The notes under the pieces are model-generated. The model saw nothing but the letters and a program-made list of their open reading frames with translations, ran no database searches and had not been told where the DNA came from. A DNA stretch of 64,000 nt from Edaphocola flava (GTDB lineage: Bacteria; Bacteroidota; Bacteroidia; Chitinophagales; Chitinophagaceae): assembly GCF_004118155.1 (NCBI RefSeq), contig NZ_SAIQ01000001.1, positions 744,001 through 808,000 of the forward strand, read 5' to 3'. The position numbers were made by a program, and so were the translations under genes. Positions 1 to 8,919 of this stretch are shown here, piece by piece. Position 1 is the stretch's first letter; each line of letters begins with the position of its first letter.

Positions 1-510
1 GTTGTGGTGGGCTCTGATCTGCGTAAAATGGACTGGAAAAAAATTCCGTTCCTGCGCCGTAAAATGGGTATAGTATTCCAGGACTTCAAACTGTTGACAG
101 ATCGTAATGTATACGAGAACCTGGAGTTTGTACTGAAGGCTACCGGCTGGACGGATCCGAAGCAAATGAAGGCCCGTATCGAAGAGGTACTGGACCTGGT
201 GCACCTGCCGGCAAAAAGCTACAAAAAGACATATGAAATGAGTGGTGGCGAGCAGCAAAGGGTGGATATAGCCCGTGCCCTGCTGAATAACCCTCAACTG
301 ATCCTGGCCGATGAACCTACAGGTAACCTGGACCCGGATACTACGGATAAGATCATGCAACTGCTGGTCAGCATTGCTCAGGATATGAATACAGCTATCC
401 TTATGGCGACACATGACTATCGTCTGCTGCAGAAATATCCATCACGTATTGTACGTGTAGAGGATAATTCGGTAAGTGATAATGCTGATATTCCAGAACT
501 CAGATCATAA
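1..510 (+). CDS. ftsE: FtsE-like cell-division ABC transporter ATP-binding protein (5' end off the window)
   Basis: The frame is open to the left edge, so the Walker A region is missing and only about 170 C-terminal residues are seen. Visible ABC motifs are the Q-loop (GIVFQDFKLL), the signature (MSGGEQQRVDIARALL), Walker B (LILADEPTGNLDP) and the switch histidine (MATHDY). The Q-loop context FQDFKLL..RNVYENL is typical of FtsE rather than LolD or MacB ATPases. FtsE pairs with membrane protein FtsX to control peptidoglycan hydrolases at the division site. A probable FtsX lies 36 kb away at 36097-36945, so the two are not in one operon here. The gene ends at a hairpin terminator shared with prmA. 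Confidence 0.85.
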   Translation, partial: VVVGSDLRKMDWKKIPFLRRKMGIVFQDFKLLTDRNVYENLEFVLKATGWTDPKQMKARIEEVLDLVHLPAKSYKKTYEMSGGEQQRVDIARALLNNPQLILADEPTGNLDPDTTDKIMQLLVSIAQDMNTAILMATHDYRLLQKYPSRIVRVEDNSVSDNADIPELRS

Positions 511-542
511 GCGGGATTCCAATTCCGATCAAATAAATACAT

Positions 543-580
543 AAAAGAAGGGCCGGTAAATATTTACCGGCCCTTCTTTT
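543..580. terminator. Bidirectional hairpin terminator between ftsE and prmA
   Basis: Perfect inverted repeat with 18-bp arms (543-560 and 563-580) and a 2-base centre. The arms begin and end with A/T runs, so it can work on both strands for the two convergent genes. Confidence 0.85.
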
Positions 581-597
581 ATGCATTTAATATGTAC

Positions 598-1425
598 TTA
601 TGCTTTTACAAATGAGATGGCTGCCCAGCCTCTTTCATCCATAAAGCTAACTGCTTTCAATCCATTGGCATTTGCTGATTCCAGGATAATATCAGTATCC
701 TGCTCTTTCAGTATACCACTCAGGATCAGTGTACCATCTGTATTCAGGGAATCACTTAATATCTGCATAGAATCCAGCAGTATATGGCGATTTATGTTGG
801 CCAGGATAATATCATATTGCTTACCCGTAATCAGGCTAATATCGCCCAGGTCTACGGCTACTTTGGTACAATCATTATTCTTCACGTTCTCTACTGCATT
901 TTCGAAAGACCATTCGTCTATATCGATCGCATACACTGAGGCTGCTCCCAGCATTTCGGCCAGGATAGCGAGGATACCGGTGCCGGTGCCATAGTCCAGT
1001 ATTTGCTTGCCTTTCAGATCCAACGCCTGCATATGCAGCATCATCAGTTTGGTCGTGGCATGGTGTCCTGTACCGAATGACATTTTAGGTGTAATCAGTA
1101 TCTCATAAGGAATACCCTCTACCTTAGGATGAAATGCGGCCCTTACACTACAGAAGCCAGGCAGTAAAACAGGCTCAAAATTGGACTCCCAGGTGGCATT
1201 CCAGTTTTGTTCCGGCTCTTCTTCCACCACATACTGTACATTAGCCAGCGAAGCAATCTCCTGTAATACTGTTTCATCCACGCTATTTTCCGCAGCATAG
1301 GCAATCAATTGCTCATCTTCTGCTTCCTCAAAGCCGGTAAAGGCATCCATTGTACTCATCTGAGCAATCAATACAGCTCTCTGCTCATCATTAGCAGTAT
1401 TGTATCTTATCTTAATGTAATTCAT
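598..1425 (-). CDS. prmA: Ribosomal protein L11 methyltransferase
   Basis: A cytosolic SAM-dependent methyltransferase that modifies ribosomal protein L11. The N-terminal third is the L11-recognition part; the C-terminal part is a Rossmann methyltransferase with the SAM-binding motif DYGTGTGILAILAEMLGA, the acidic strand end AIDIDEW, and the catalytic-loop motif LANINRHIL typical of PrmA. I chose the ATG at 1425 (MNYIKIRY); the longer reading frame would need a TTG at 1437. The predicted length of 275 residues is normal for Bacteroidota PrmA. It lies alone between two hairpin terminators, so it is probably monocistronic. Confidence 0.92.
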   Translation of the reverse strand: MNYIKIRYNTANDEQRAVLIAQMSTMDAFTGFEEAEDEQLIAYAAENSVDETVLQEIASLANVQYVVEEEPEQNWNATWESNFEPVLLPGFCSVRAAFHPKVEGIPYEILITPKMSFGTGHHATTKLMMLHMQALDLKGKQILDYGTGTGILAILAEMLGAASVYAIDIDEWSFENAVENVKNNDCTKVAVDLGDISLITGKQYDIILANINRHILLDSMQILSDSLNTDGTLILSGILKEQDTDIILESANANGLKAVSFMDERGWAAISFVKA

Positions 1426-1446
1426 ATCTGGAATCAATAATAACTA

Positions 1447-1482
1447 AAAAATAGGTTTGTCCTTGCAGACAAACCTATTTTT
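1447..1482 (-). terminator. Terminator of the PorE-like OmpA gene
   Basis: Fifteen-base arms (1447-1461 and 1468-1482) around a 6-base loop, ending in a T run on the minus strand. It sits just after the stop of the 1502-3712 gene. The arms also spell TAGGTTTG, a match to the -7 promoter consensus, but this may be chance. Confidence 0.8.
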
Positions 1483-1501
1483 ATAAATAGTCTGGTTAAT
1501 A

Positions 1502-3712
1502 TTATTTGTTTACGCGGCTACCAGGCTGACCTAAAGAAGATTTTTCATCAACTTCCTCTGGTACATTGGTATTGTCAACATTCAGGTTTTTCTCCTGGCT
1601 TCCGATCGTACCTGGTTTAGAGCTATCAAAAATGATGCGTTTAGTAGGATCTTCGTCCATGATTTTAAACTCAGTACGGCGGTTCAGTTGCTGACCGGCC
1701 AGGTTAGGCTTACCGTTAGTTTCGTTAGGCGCTACCGGCATAGTCTCACCAAAACCTTCTGCTTCTAAACGGCTTCTGTCGATGCCACCTTTATTTACCA
1801 AGTAGTTTACAACAGATTCGGCACGTTTTTGAGATAATGTTTTGTTGTATTCATCAGAACCTCTGCTATCTGTATGAGAAGCAACTTTCACGCTCAGAGA
1901 CGGATTGTCGTTCATCAGGCTGATCAGTTTTTCCAAATCGCTTACAGATTCAGGGCGCAGATCATATTTATTATCATCGTAGAATACGTTATCCATACGG
2001 AACCAGCTCAGATCGATCTGGTTTACATAAATCTCAACTTCTACAGTGTTATCATTAGCCTGACGCTCTACTGCTTCTGTATTCACGTTAGCATGAGAAG
2101 AAGTGTACTTAGGCTTATCTGCAGTGAAGGTATAAGAGTGTCCTCTTGGAGTATTGAACTCAAAATTACCGTCAACAGAGTTGAATGTATTTAAGTTACC
2201 ATTCTCATCTACCATTTTCACCACTACTTCACCAACAGGCTTCTGTGTTTTGGCATCGATTACTTTACCTAAAGCTTTTAATTTCGGCTCGAACTGTACT
2301 CTGAAGATGTCATCACAACAAGTTGGATTTTTCAGGGCAATAGAACCTACGCGGTTAGATACCACATATCCGTCCGGTTTACCATAACCATCCAGGATGA
2401 AGTACATATCATCTGCAGGAGTATTGATCGGATAACCCATGTTTTTCATACCAGAGTAACGGGACGGGCTGTTGCCGGCCATAGTCGCTTCGAATACATC
2501 CAGACCACCCATAGTTTCCCATCCGTTAGAAGAGAAGTACAGTTTGTTTGTACGGTTATCGAAGTAAGGAGTCATTTCATCTCCTTTGGTATTGATTTGC
2601 TTACCTACGTTTTGCGGACGACGGTATGTTTTCAGACGGGAATCATATACTGAATACCAGATATCATAACCACCACGGCTTTGCAGTTTACGGTCAGAAG
2701 TAAAGAACAGGATCTCTTTCTTACCGATTTTTACGATACAAGGATGTGTACTGGAAGAACCTGATTCATTGATACCATTGCCTAACTCCTGCGGAGCGCC
2801 CCAACGGTCGTTTTTGAACTCAGCTACGAAGATGCGGCACATCATACCGGTATCACCTTTCTGATCCATACACTTAGTGAAGTAAAAACGATCACCACCT
2901 TCTGCCAGAACACCATTACCTACATGGTATTTCGGATCATTGAACTGACCATCCATAAACGGAACAGCCCAGGTGAATGTATCTTTTACATCAGTATACT
3001 TATTTTTTTGCGACACCATGAAACGGGATACATAGTCCGAACGTTTCTCTTTGATCTTGTCTACAACGATGTTGGTATTCATCGTACCGAACAACAGTGC
3101 TGTGTCGCCCAGAGGGAACGGAGACAGTTCTGTGTTTGCAGAGTTGATATTTGGTCCGAGTTGCGCAACAGTTGCGGCCTCTGGATTGGCAATCGATTTA
3201 ATACCCAGGTAACAACCTTTGATTTCAGTCTCTGTTTGTTTCAACAGGATCTTAATATCTTTGTTTGGTTTTGGGTTGTCTTTCTTGAATTGTTGAAACG
3301 CTCCGATAGCTTCGTTATAGCTACCGTTCATTTTTAACATCAACGCTTGCTTGAAGATCGCTTCAGGATAGATTGCTTTTGCTAAACTGTATGCATAACC
3401 ATAACTTGCTGCTGCATTGGCATAATCTCTCATTCTCCACTGACTCTCGGCAATCTGGTAGGCCAGGTACGGATTACGGGGCTGTTCCATCTGCAGTTGT
3501 TTGTAATACTCTTCTGCATTGTAAAAGCTACCGTCTTTGAATAAGCCATCCGCCCAACGTAATTTCTTTTCGTAGCCTAGCTTTGCAACAGGATCATCCG
3601 CTCTTTTGCCGTATTTATCTCTATCTCTTTGTTGTGCTAAAACATCAGTTGGTTGTACACTAGCGAATGCTATTGCCGCAGTCGCTAATAATAGTATTGG
3701 TTTGCGTTTCAT
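1502..3712 (-). CDS. PorE-like T9SS-associated OmpA-family protein (TPR, beta-propeller, CRD, OmpA)
   Basis: A 736-residue exported protein. Order of parts: signal peptide (about 1-26, ending VLAQQ), TPR-like helices (about 40-160), PD40/WD40-like beta-propeller with repeated KLYFSSNGW-type blades (about 180-460), a carboxypeptidase-regulatory-like domain (from about 475), and a C-terminal OmpA peptidoglycan-binding domain with ASHTDSRGSDEYN near residue 607. This four-part order is that described for PorE of Porphyromonas gingivalis, which is thought to anchor the T9SS to the cell wall. It is the last gene of a set with PorP/SprF (3787-4842) and a T9SS cargo (5036-7522), all on the minus strand. 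Whether it serves the general T9SS or only this cargo is not shown by the sequence. The symbol is left empty because such genes often have several paralogues. Confidence 0.85.
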   Translation of the reverse strand: MKRKPILLLATAAIAFASVQPTDVLAQQRDRDKYGKRADDPVAKLGYEKKLRWADGLFKDGSFYNAEEYYKQLQMEQPRNPYLAYQIAESQWRMRDYANAAASYGYAYSLAKAIYPEAIFKQALMLKMNGSYNEAIGAFQQFKKDNPKPNKDIKILLKQTETEIKGCYLGIKSIANPEAATVAQLGPNINSANTELSPFPLGDTALLFGTMNTNIVVDKIKEKRSDYVSRFMVSQKNKYTDVKDTFTWAVPFMDGQFNDPKYHVGNGVLAEGGDRFYFTKCMDQKGDTGMMCRIFVAEFKNDRWGAPQELGNGINESGSSSTHPCIVKIGKKEILFFTSDRKLQSRGGYDIWYSVYDSRLKTYRRPQNVGKQINTKGDEMTPYFDNRTNKLYFSSNGWETMGGLDVFEATMAGNSPSRYSGMKNMGYPINTPADDMYFILDGYGKPDGYVVSNRVGSIALKNPTCCDDIFRVQFEPKLKALGKVIDAKTQKPVGEVVVKMVDENGNLNTFNSVDGNFEFNTPRGHSYTFTADKPKYTSSHANVNTEAVERQANDNTVEVEIYVNQIDLSWFRMDNVFYDDNKYDLRPESVSDLEKLISLMNDNPSLSVKVASHTDSRGSDEYNKTLSQKRAESVVNYLVNKGGIDRSRLEAEGFGETMPVAPNETNGKPNLAGQQLNRRTEFKIMDEDPTKRIIFDSSKPGTIGSQEKNLNVDNTNVPEEVDEKSSLGQPGSRVNK

Positions 3713-3786
3713 ATTTTATGCAACGTTGAATGTGAAAATTTTTGAAAATTCAAAAATGACGTAATAAATTTTTCTATTCCTGGTTC

Positions 3787-4842
3787 TTAGAATCGACCAC
3801 AAGGGTATAACAGTTTGTGGGCAAATTCGATCGGGCTTGGCGCGATATAGCGTACCATTACTTCAAAACCGCCATTGCCGTTGGTTGCATTTTTCAGGTC
3901 AGAAGTATTGAAGTCATAACCGGCACCGATACGGAAGCCTTTGAATTCAACACCTACAGTAACCATCGCAGCATCCTGATGACGGTACCAGCCACCAGCA
4001 TAGATTGCCGGAGCGGTAGGGTAAGTATAATCATCGCCTAATTTGTAATGGAATTCAGAACCTGCTACGATCTCGCTGGCAGCATTCTGAGACTGGAATA
4101 ATACAGCTGGTCTGATGCTGAAACGATCGCTTACGCCAATGATAGCACCTGCCTGAGCAGTATAACGGATGCCTAAACCGACATCTTTAGTTGATTGTTG
4201 TTTCTGGAAAGATTCCAGTGGTTGTGTCAGGTTATTGGCACCAACACCGAGTACATAAGAGAACTTGTCTGAAGCGGCGTGTGACCAGGCTAAACCGGCA
4301 TTAACGATCCAGCTGCCTACACGGTTATTCAGGTTAGCCCATTCTGCACTTACGCCTGGGTTCCAGTTACCTTCATTAAAGTCTCCTGCAAAATACAGCT
4401 TACTGATGTCCAGATTTTTGCTGGAGTAACCACCTTGCAAGCCTACTGTTAAAGCCATTTTACCGTCTCTACCCAGGAACTTGTGATAGGCCAGGGATGC
4501 TAAGCCGGAAAAGTTATTCAGGTTACCGTCGCCGGCTCTGTCATTATATAATTGTATACCGCCAGCCAGGTAATCGTCAATAGAGATATCTCTGATTAAA
4601 GGCATATCAACAGAAACGGCATATGTTTTGAATGCAGCATTACCTAATGCACTACGCCACTGGTCGCGATAAACCGCAGACACTCTATACTCTCCCTGGA
4701 AAGCACCTGTAAACGCCGGGTTAATTGTAAGCGGAGATGCGTTGAATTGCGTAAAGTGCACATCCTGCGCCGTTGCATTTCCTATAGACATTATAGAAGC
4801 AGCAAACAGTAACGCACCGGTGATAGTATTTCTACACTTCAT
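3787..4842 (-). CDS. PorP/SprF family type IX secretion membrane protein
   Basis: A 351-residue outer-membrane beta-barrel protein. The signal peptide ends ...GNATAQ, followed by the family hallmark DVHFTQFNASPLTINPAFTG and then YRVSAVYRDQWRS. Alternating hydrophobic strands fill the rest, and the C-terminus is short and aromatic (PCGRF). Family members bind PorE-type proteins and help particular T9SS substrates, as SprF does for the adhesin SprB. It lies between a type-B-tailed cargo gene and a PorE-like gene, a common linkage that suggests it handles that cargo (inference). A 74-bp AT-rich gap separates it from the next gene downstream, with no terminator seen, so cotranscription is plausible. 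Confidence 0.9.
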   Translation of the reverse strand: MKCRNTITGALLFAASIMSIGNATAQDVHFTQFNASPLTINPAFTGAFQGEYRVSAVYRDQWRSALGNAAFKTYAVSVDMPLIRDISIDDYLAGGIQLYNDRAGDGNLNNFSGLASLAYHKFLGRDGKMALTVGLQGGYSSKNLDISKLYFAGDFNEGNWNPGVSAEWANLNNRVGSWIVNAGLAWSHAASDKFSYVLGVGANNLTQPLESFQKQQSTKDVGLGIRYTAQAGAIIGVSDRFSIRPAVLFQSQNAASEIVAGSEFHYKLGDDYTYPTAPAIYAGGWYRHQDAAMVTVGVEFKGFRIGAGYDFNTSDLKNATNGNGGFEVMVRYIAPSPIEFAHKLLYPCGRF

Positions 4843-5035
4843 ATTTTATAAATTGTTAGTCGGGTTAACAAATATTTTAGTTTGAGGAGAAACCAAAAAA
4901 GGCTTAAGGCATTAAAAGTCCAAAAAAAAATTTGATTTTCCTTACTTTTTCTTAATTTTTTTTTAATTATTTATTTTTTTCAAAAAAAACACTTAAATCA
5001 GCTCCGGGCAATTATTAAGCCATGATTATCACTGC

Positions 5036-7522
5036 TTATCGCAGTAATGTAACATTGCCTGTTTTATTGACCATTTTGCCGGTTTGTGCATCTCTGAGGC
5101 GTATAATGTAAACATATACTCCATTAGGCTGTGGCATACCATTCAACTTGCCATCCCATCCTGAATTGATGTTAGAAGAGGAGAAGATCTTCTGACCCCA
5201 TCTGTCATAAATTTCAAAGATCTCCATTGCGAAATTGCCTCTGAAGCTTGGTTTGAAGGTGGTATTGTTCGGGTTAAAGGCATTAGGCATATCTGCTACA
5301 CCTTCTTGTCTCACAATAAAGTCAATAGAATCTGATACAGAACAACCTTCATCAGTAGTTGCTGTATAGAAGTAACGGGTATTTACCAATGGGCTGAACA
5401 ATGGATTGGACAGGCTTGAATTATTGATACCAGATACCGGGAACCAGTTGAAATGAACGGCATTTGTTGATGGCTCCAGCTGATAGCTTTCTCCGGCCCA
5501 GATTACTACAGAATCAGGCAGGCTTACCGCTGCAGCAGGATGCACCGTAATGTTTACAAATTGTGTATCGATACAGCCATACTCGCTGGTGGCCAGCAGG
5601 CGGAACTGTGTTGTGGTTATCGGGCTAAAGGTCGGTGTCAGGCTATTCGGATCGCTGACCCAGTTGGTCGGCGTCCAGCTGTATGTATTATCCGGATCCA
5701 ATGGCTGATTATCAATCGTACTGTACGCACTTACCGGAACGGACTGGTTAGGACAGATACTGGTATCTCCCGGCAGCACATTCAGGAATTCTCCCGGATA
5801 CACGGTGACCGTCATCGTATCACTACCCACACAACCGGCCGGGGTGGTGGCCATAACAATAATATCTGTGGTGGCATTAGCCTTGAAGATCGGTGCAATA
5901 CGGTACGGATCATTAAAGTTTGATTCCGGCATCCATTTGTATGTAAAGGCACCTGTATCCTGAGGATTGGTCTCTACAAACATAAACAGACTGTCATAAG
6001 TACACATTGAGGTATCGCTACCGATATTCACCCCTATGGTCTGTACATCTACGGTAAAGCTGGCATTAGAAACACGACAGTTCGTATCCAGCGAAGGGAT
6101 GTTTACATACAGATTATAATTATAGATACCAGGAGCAGGGAAGCTGATGCTGGCAAAATCGATAGTTGGAGCTGTTACACCTAATGTTGGATTCCATACA
6201 TAACTTAATGGTCCGAAGATGGTATCTGTTTCTACATTTACATCCAGTATTTGTCCAAAACACATTGCAGTATCACCTACATCAATAGTCACATGGATAG
6301 AATCCTGAATTACTACGATTGCAGAATCCAGTACTACAGGGTTAGCGCTACAGCTGTACGGAGACAAGAATTTGATCCATACTGTTTTATCGGCTCCGGC
6401 AACTGGCAATGGTAATGCTTTTACATATACGTGTCCGGTAGTTGCATTTGCAGGAATAGTTACTGTTCCTGTCAATAACTGATAGTCCACACCATTAACA
6501 GCTGTACCGGATAACTGGTACGGGATTGTCAGCGGCAGAGGAGCAGCATTTGGTCTGGAGATGGTTACATCTGCCTGAGGACAACCTCTTACGATAAATG
6601 CGGTATCGCTGGTAGTAATATTCATACCGGAAGCACCTGCAGATAAGGCAATAGAGTTAAGGCTTCCTGCTTTCAGGAATACACCAGAGTTTAATGAACC
6701 ATCAGACACATCCGCTACGGCCAGTTTCAATCTGTATGTATCACATGGAACAACACTCTGTATTGCAGTTAATACCGTAGTCATACCGTCAAATACGATA
6801 TTTGGATTAGCTGTAGGAGTAAGGTTATCTACATAATATGCGGTAAATGGAGAACCGGTAGCAATAGCATTACACGTAGTAATATTACCGAAAGTACCTG
6901 CACCACCGTTTACAGTATTGATCGCAATAGGTACATTGGTTGTACCCGGTACCAGGGCTATGTTACGTTTAGTAGGAATAGAAGGGATGTTAGAAACAAT
7001 ACCAGGTCCGGAGATCAGGAATGCGAAAGCATCGTTGAACTGAGAACAGGCATATTCCGGATACTCTTCTGAACCAAATACATATTGGAATTTAACTGTA
7101 TCACCAGCCGGAATAAAGTCAAACTGCAGCACGCAGGCATTATTGGTTGTAGCACCATTCATAAGTGCAGAAAGGTCAGCATCACCTCCATTATTAGCAG
7201 CAGATGACAGCATTCCATTGGTTGCAATAGCATCTACACCAGTCGTAAATGTAGCAGTATTGGTCTTGGCAGCACCGGTAGTTAGTACGATACCGCTGTC
7301 GATACCGAGGTTACTGATACCGGAAAAGGTGCCCGCACCACCAGTACGACAGGTCATGGTAGGATTCAGGGTAATAACCCCTACCCCAACCAGCTTATCG
7401 ACAAGTTGAGCAGCGGTTACATTGTCTACAATAGTCAATTGCGCTTGGGAGCGGGGCATTGCAAAAAGAATACACAAGCCCAGCAAAAGAACATGTCGGA
7501 TTTTAGTATAACTCAATTTCAT
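5036..7522 (-). CDS. Secreted choice-of-anchor-L protein with T9SS type B (CHU_C-like) sorting domain
   Basis: An 828-residue surface protein. A signal peptide (ends ...SQAQ) leads into a choice-of-anchor-L domain (about 30-290), with FGSEEYPEY and NDAFAFLISGPG as typical motifs. A Calx-beta-like or similar stretch follows (about 300-400), then Ig/PKD-like repeats with regularly placed Cys pairs and W.P.... motifs. The C-terminal 85 residues are a gliding-motility-associated, type B T9SS sorting domain (IFEIYDRWGQKIF, GWDGKLNG, NGVYVYIIRLRD, GNVTLLR). The usual NGDGxND part is replaced by a shorter NNTTFKP version; the same variant occurs in the 45825-47735 protein. It is probably the dedicated cargo of the PorP/SprF and PorE-like genes downstream; ligand unknown. 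Confidence 0.85.
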   Translation of the reverse strand: MKLSYTKIRHVLLLGLCILFAMPRSQAQLTIVDNVTAAQLVDKLVGVGVITLNPTMTCRTGGAGTFSGISNLGIDSGIVLTTGAAKTNTATFTTGVDAIATNGMLSSAANNGGDADLSALMNGATTNNACVLQFDFIPAGDTVKFQYVFGSEEYPEYACSQFNDAFAFLISGPGIVSNIPSIPTKRNIALVPGTTNVPIAINTVNGGAGTFGNITTCNAIATGSPFTAYYVDNLTPTANPNIVFDGMTTVLTAIQSVVPCDTYRLKLAVADVSDGSLNSGVFLKAGSLNSIALSAGASGMNITTSDTAFIVRGCPQADVTISRPNAAPLPLTIPYQLSGTAVNGVDYQLLTGTVTIPANATTGHVYVKALPLPVAGADKTVWIKFLSPYSCSANPVVLDSAIVVIQDSIHVTIDVGDTAMCFGQILDVNVETDTIFGPLSYVWNPTLGVTAPTIDFASISFPAPGIYNYNLYVNIPSLDTNCRVSNASFTVDVQTIGVNIGSDTSMCTYDSLFMFVETNPQDTGAFTYKWMPESNFNDPYRIAPIFKANATTDIIVMATTPAGCVGSDTMTVTVYPGEFLNVLPGDTSICPNQSVPVSAYSTIDNQPLDPDNTYSWTPTNWVSDPNSLTPTFSPITTTQFRLLATSEYGCIDTQFVNITVHPAAAVSLPDSVVIWAGESYQLEPSTNAVHFNWFPVSGINNSSLSNPLFSPLVNTRYFYTATTDEGCSVSDSIDFIVRQEGVADMPNAFNPNNTTFKPSFRGNFAMEIFEIYDRWGQKIFSSSNINSGWDGKLNGMPQPNGVYVYIIRLRDAQTGKMVNKTGNVTLLR

Positions 7523-7627
7523 AAATTGACTTTTTTTATATGATGAATAAGGGGTTTTTCGACTACTAAAATATGAAAAATTGTTTAAAGATAGTTAAAA
7601 CGGGCTAAAATTCAAGTACCGGACAAA

Positions 7628-7656
7628 AAAACGGTCATGAAAACCATGACCGTTTT
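7628..7656 (-). terminator. Terminator of nadA
   Basis: Twelve-base perfect arms (7628-7639 and 7645-7656) with a 5-base loop, directly after the nadA stop codon on the minus strand and followed by A/T-rich sequence. Confidence 0.8.
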
Positions 7657-7679
7657 AATATTTATTTTTTTAATAATAT

Positions 7680-8705
7680 TTACTTTCCTTGTATTAATCC
7701 GAACTGAGCGCTCAGCTCCATCATCTTATCCATAGGCTTCTTAGCCGCCAGGCGTAAAGATTCTTCCATCAATATTTCCGGCATCTCATACTTCAGGCAG
7801 AGGTAGAGTTTTTCAAGCGTATTGAGCTTCATATAAGGGCAATCGTTGCAGGCACAATTATTTTCCGGCGGTGCCGCAATCAGGGTTTTATGCGGAGCAT
7901 TCTTCTGCATCTGGTGCAGGATTCCGGATTCAGTGGCCACAATAAAGGTATCTGCCTCGTCTTTTTCTACGTAAGACAGCAATTGCGATGTAGAACCGAT
8001 AAAATCTGCAATTTTCAGCAGCGGCTCCTCACATTCCGGGTGGGCGATCAGCTTAGCCTCAGGATGCTGTTCTTTCAGACGGGTAATTTTCTCCAGCGAG
8101 AAGATTTCATGTACCATACAGGCCCCGTCCCACAGCAGCATATTGCGGCCGGTAACTTTATTAATATATCCTCCCAGATTCTTGTCCGGAGCAAAAATGA
8201 TTTTCTGGTCTGCAGGCAGGCTATCTACAATCATCTTGGCATTGGAAGAGGTACAGATGATGTCACTGAGTGCTTTCATACCGGCACTACAGTTAATATA
8301 GGTAATCACAATATGATCCGGGTGCTTTGCTTTGAACTGGGCAAACAATTCCGGAGGGCAGCTATCGCTGAGCGAGCAGCCTGCATTAAGATCCGGCAGC
8401 ACCACTTTCTTACCCGGGTTCAGTATTTTGGCCGTTTCTGCCATAAAGTGTACTCCGGCAAATACGATCATATCTGCATCCGTTTTCGCAGCAGCCTCTG
8501 CAAGTGCCAGGCTGTCGCCGATAAAGTCTGCAATATCCTGTATTTCCGACTCCTGATAATAGTGTGCCAGCAGCACCGCATTCTTTTCTTTCTTTAGTCT
8601 CTTGATTTCTTCAAACAGGTCCAGGCGGGGATCAATAGGCATATCCAGGTAGCCTTTTGCAGGCACCTGAGCCACCAATTCGTTGTATTTATCTGCAGTT
8701 TCCAT
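7680..8705 (-). CDS. nadA: Quinolinate synthase A
   Basis: Condenses iminoaspartate (from NadB) with dihydroxyacetone phosphate to give quinolinate, the second step of de novo NAD synthesis, in the cytosol. The 341-residue protein has the three repeated-domain cysteines that hold the [4Fe-4S] cluster, in [16 protein letters not shown] and CNDCPYM. The substrate-binding motifs HYYQ near the N-terminus, [12 protein letters not shown] and GSTSQL are also present. Its partner nadB is in the same window but 24 kb away (32300-33895, plus strand). The long A/T-rich upstream region holds a TACCTTTG element at 8820-8827 on the minus strand, about 115 bases from the start codon. Confidence 0.96.
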   Translation of the reverse strand: METADKYNELVAQVPAKGYLDMPIDPRLDLFEEIKRLKKEKNAVLLAHYYQESEIQDIADFIGDSLALAEAAAKTDADMIVFAGVHFMAETAKILNPGKKVVLPDLNAGCSLSDSCPPELFAQFKAKHPDHIVITYINCSAGMKALSDIICTSSNAKMIVDSLPADQKIIFAPDKNLGGYINKVTGRNMLLWDGACMVHEIFSLEKITRLKEQHPEAKLIAHPECEEPLLKIADFIGSTSQLLSYVEKDEADTFIVATESGILHQMQKNAPHKTLIAAPPENNCACNDCPYMKLNTLEKLYLCLKYEMPEILMEESLRLAAKKPMDKMMELSAQFGLIQGK

Positions 8706-8842
8706 TTTAATTATATATATCCGTTATTATTCAGATATCTAATTTAGACAATTTAATGACAAAGAACGACCAATTTTTCTTTATGACTTTGTTAATTTAA
8801 ACCTGTTCTTTGCAGAATACAAAGGTACGACATTCAGATGCC

Positions 8843-8871
8843 TTGTTTCTTTATTGTTTTTTGTAGATTTG
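8843..8871 (+). promoter_or_regulatory. Bacteroidota-type promoter for the S9 peptidase gene
   Basis: TTG (8843-8845), 18 bases, then TAGATTTG (8864-8871), matching the -33 TTG / -7 TAnnTTTG pattern. The predicted leader to the ATG at 8920 is about 40 bases. Confidence 0.55.
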
Positions 8872-8919
8872 CCCGAATATATAGTTCTGTATCCGATTTT
8901 TTACAATACATTTTCCGAC

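Noticed and set aside
1..510. LolD or MacB-type ATPase as an alternative to FtsE
   Set aside because: The FQDFKLL and RNVYENL segments fit FtsE better, although the missing N-terminus leaves some doubt.
581..994. Plus-strand frame opposite prmA
   Set aside because: It is fully antisense to a well-conserved gene and has no domain, signal or promoter.
4843..5035. A/T-rich 193-base gap as a possible replication origin
   Set aside because: No DnaA-box cluster or origin-linked gene was seen; low-complexity A/T runs of this kind are common upstream of Bacteroidota genes.
7890..8597. Long plus-strand frame (235 codons) opposite nadA
   Set aside because: Composition is that of a shadow frame (His/Gln/Cys/Phe-rich), and nadA is certain on the other strand.
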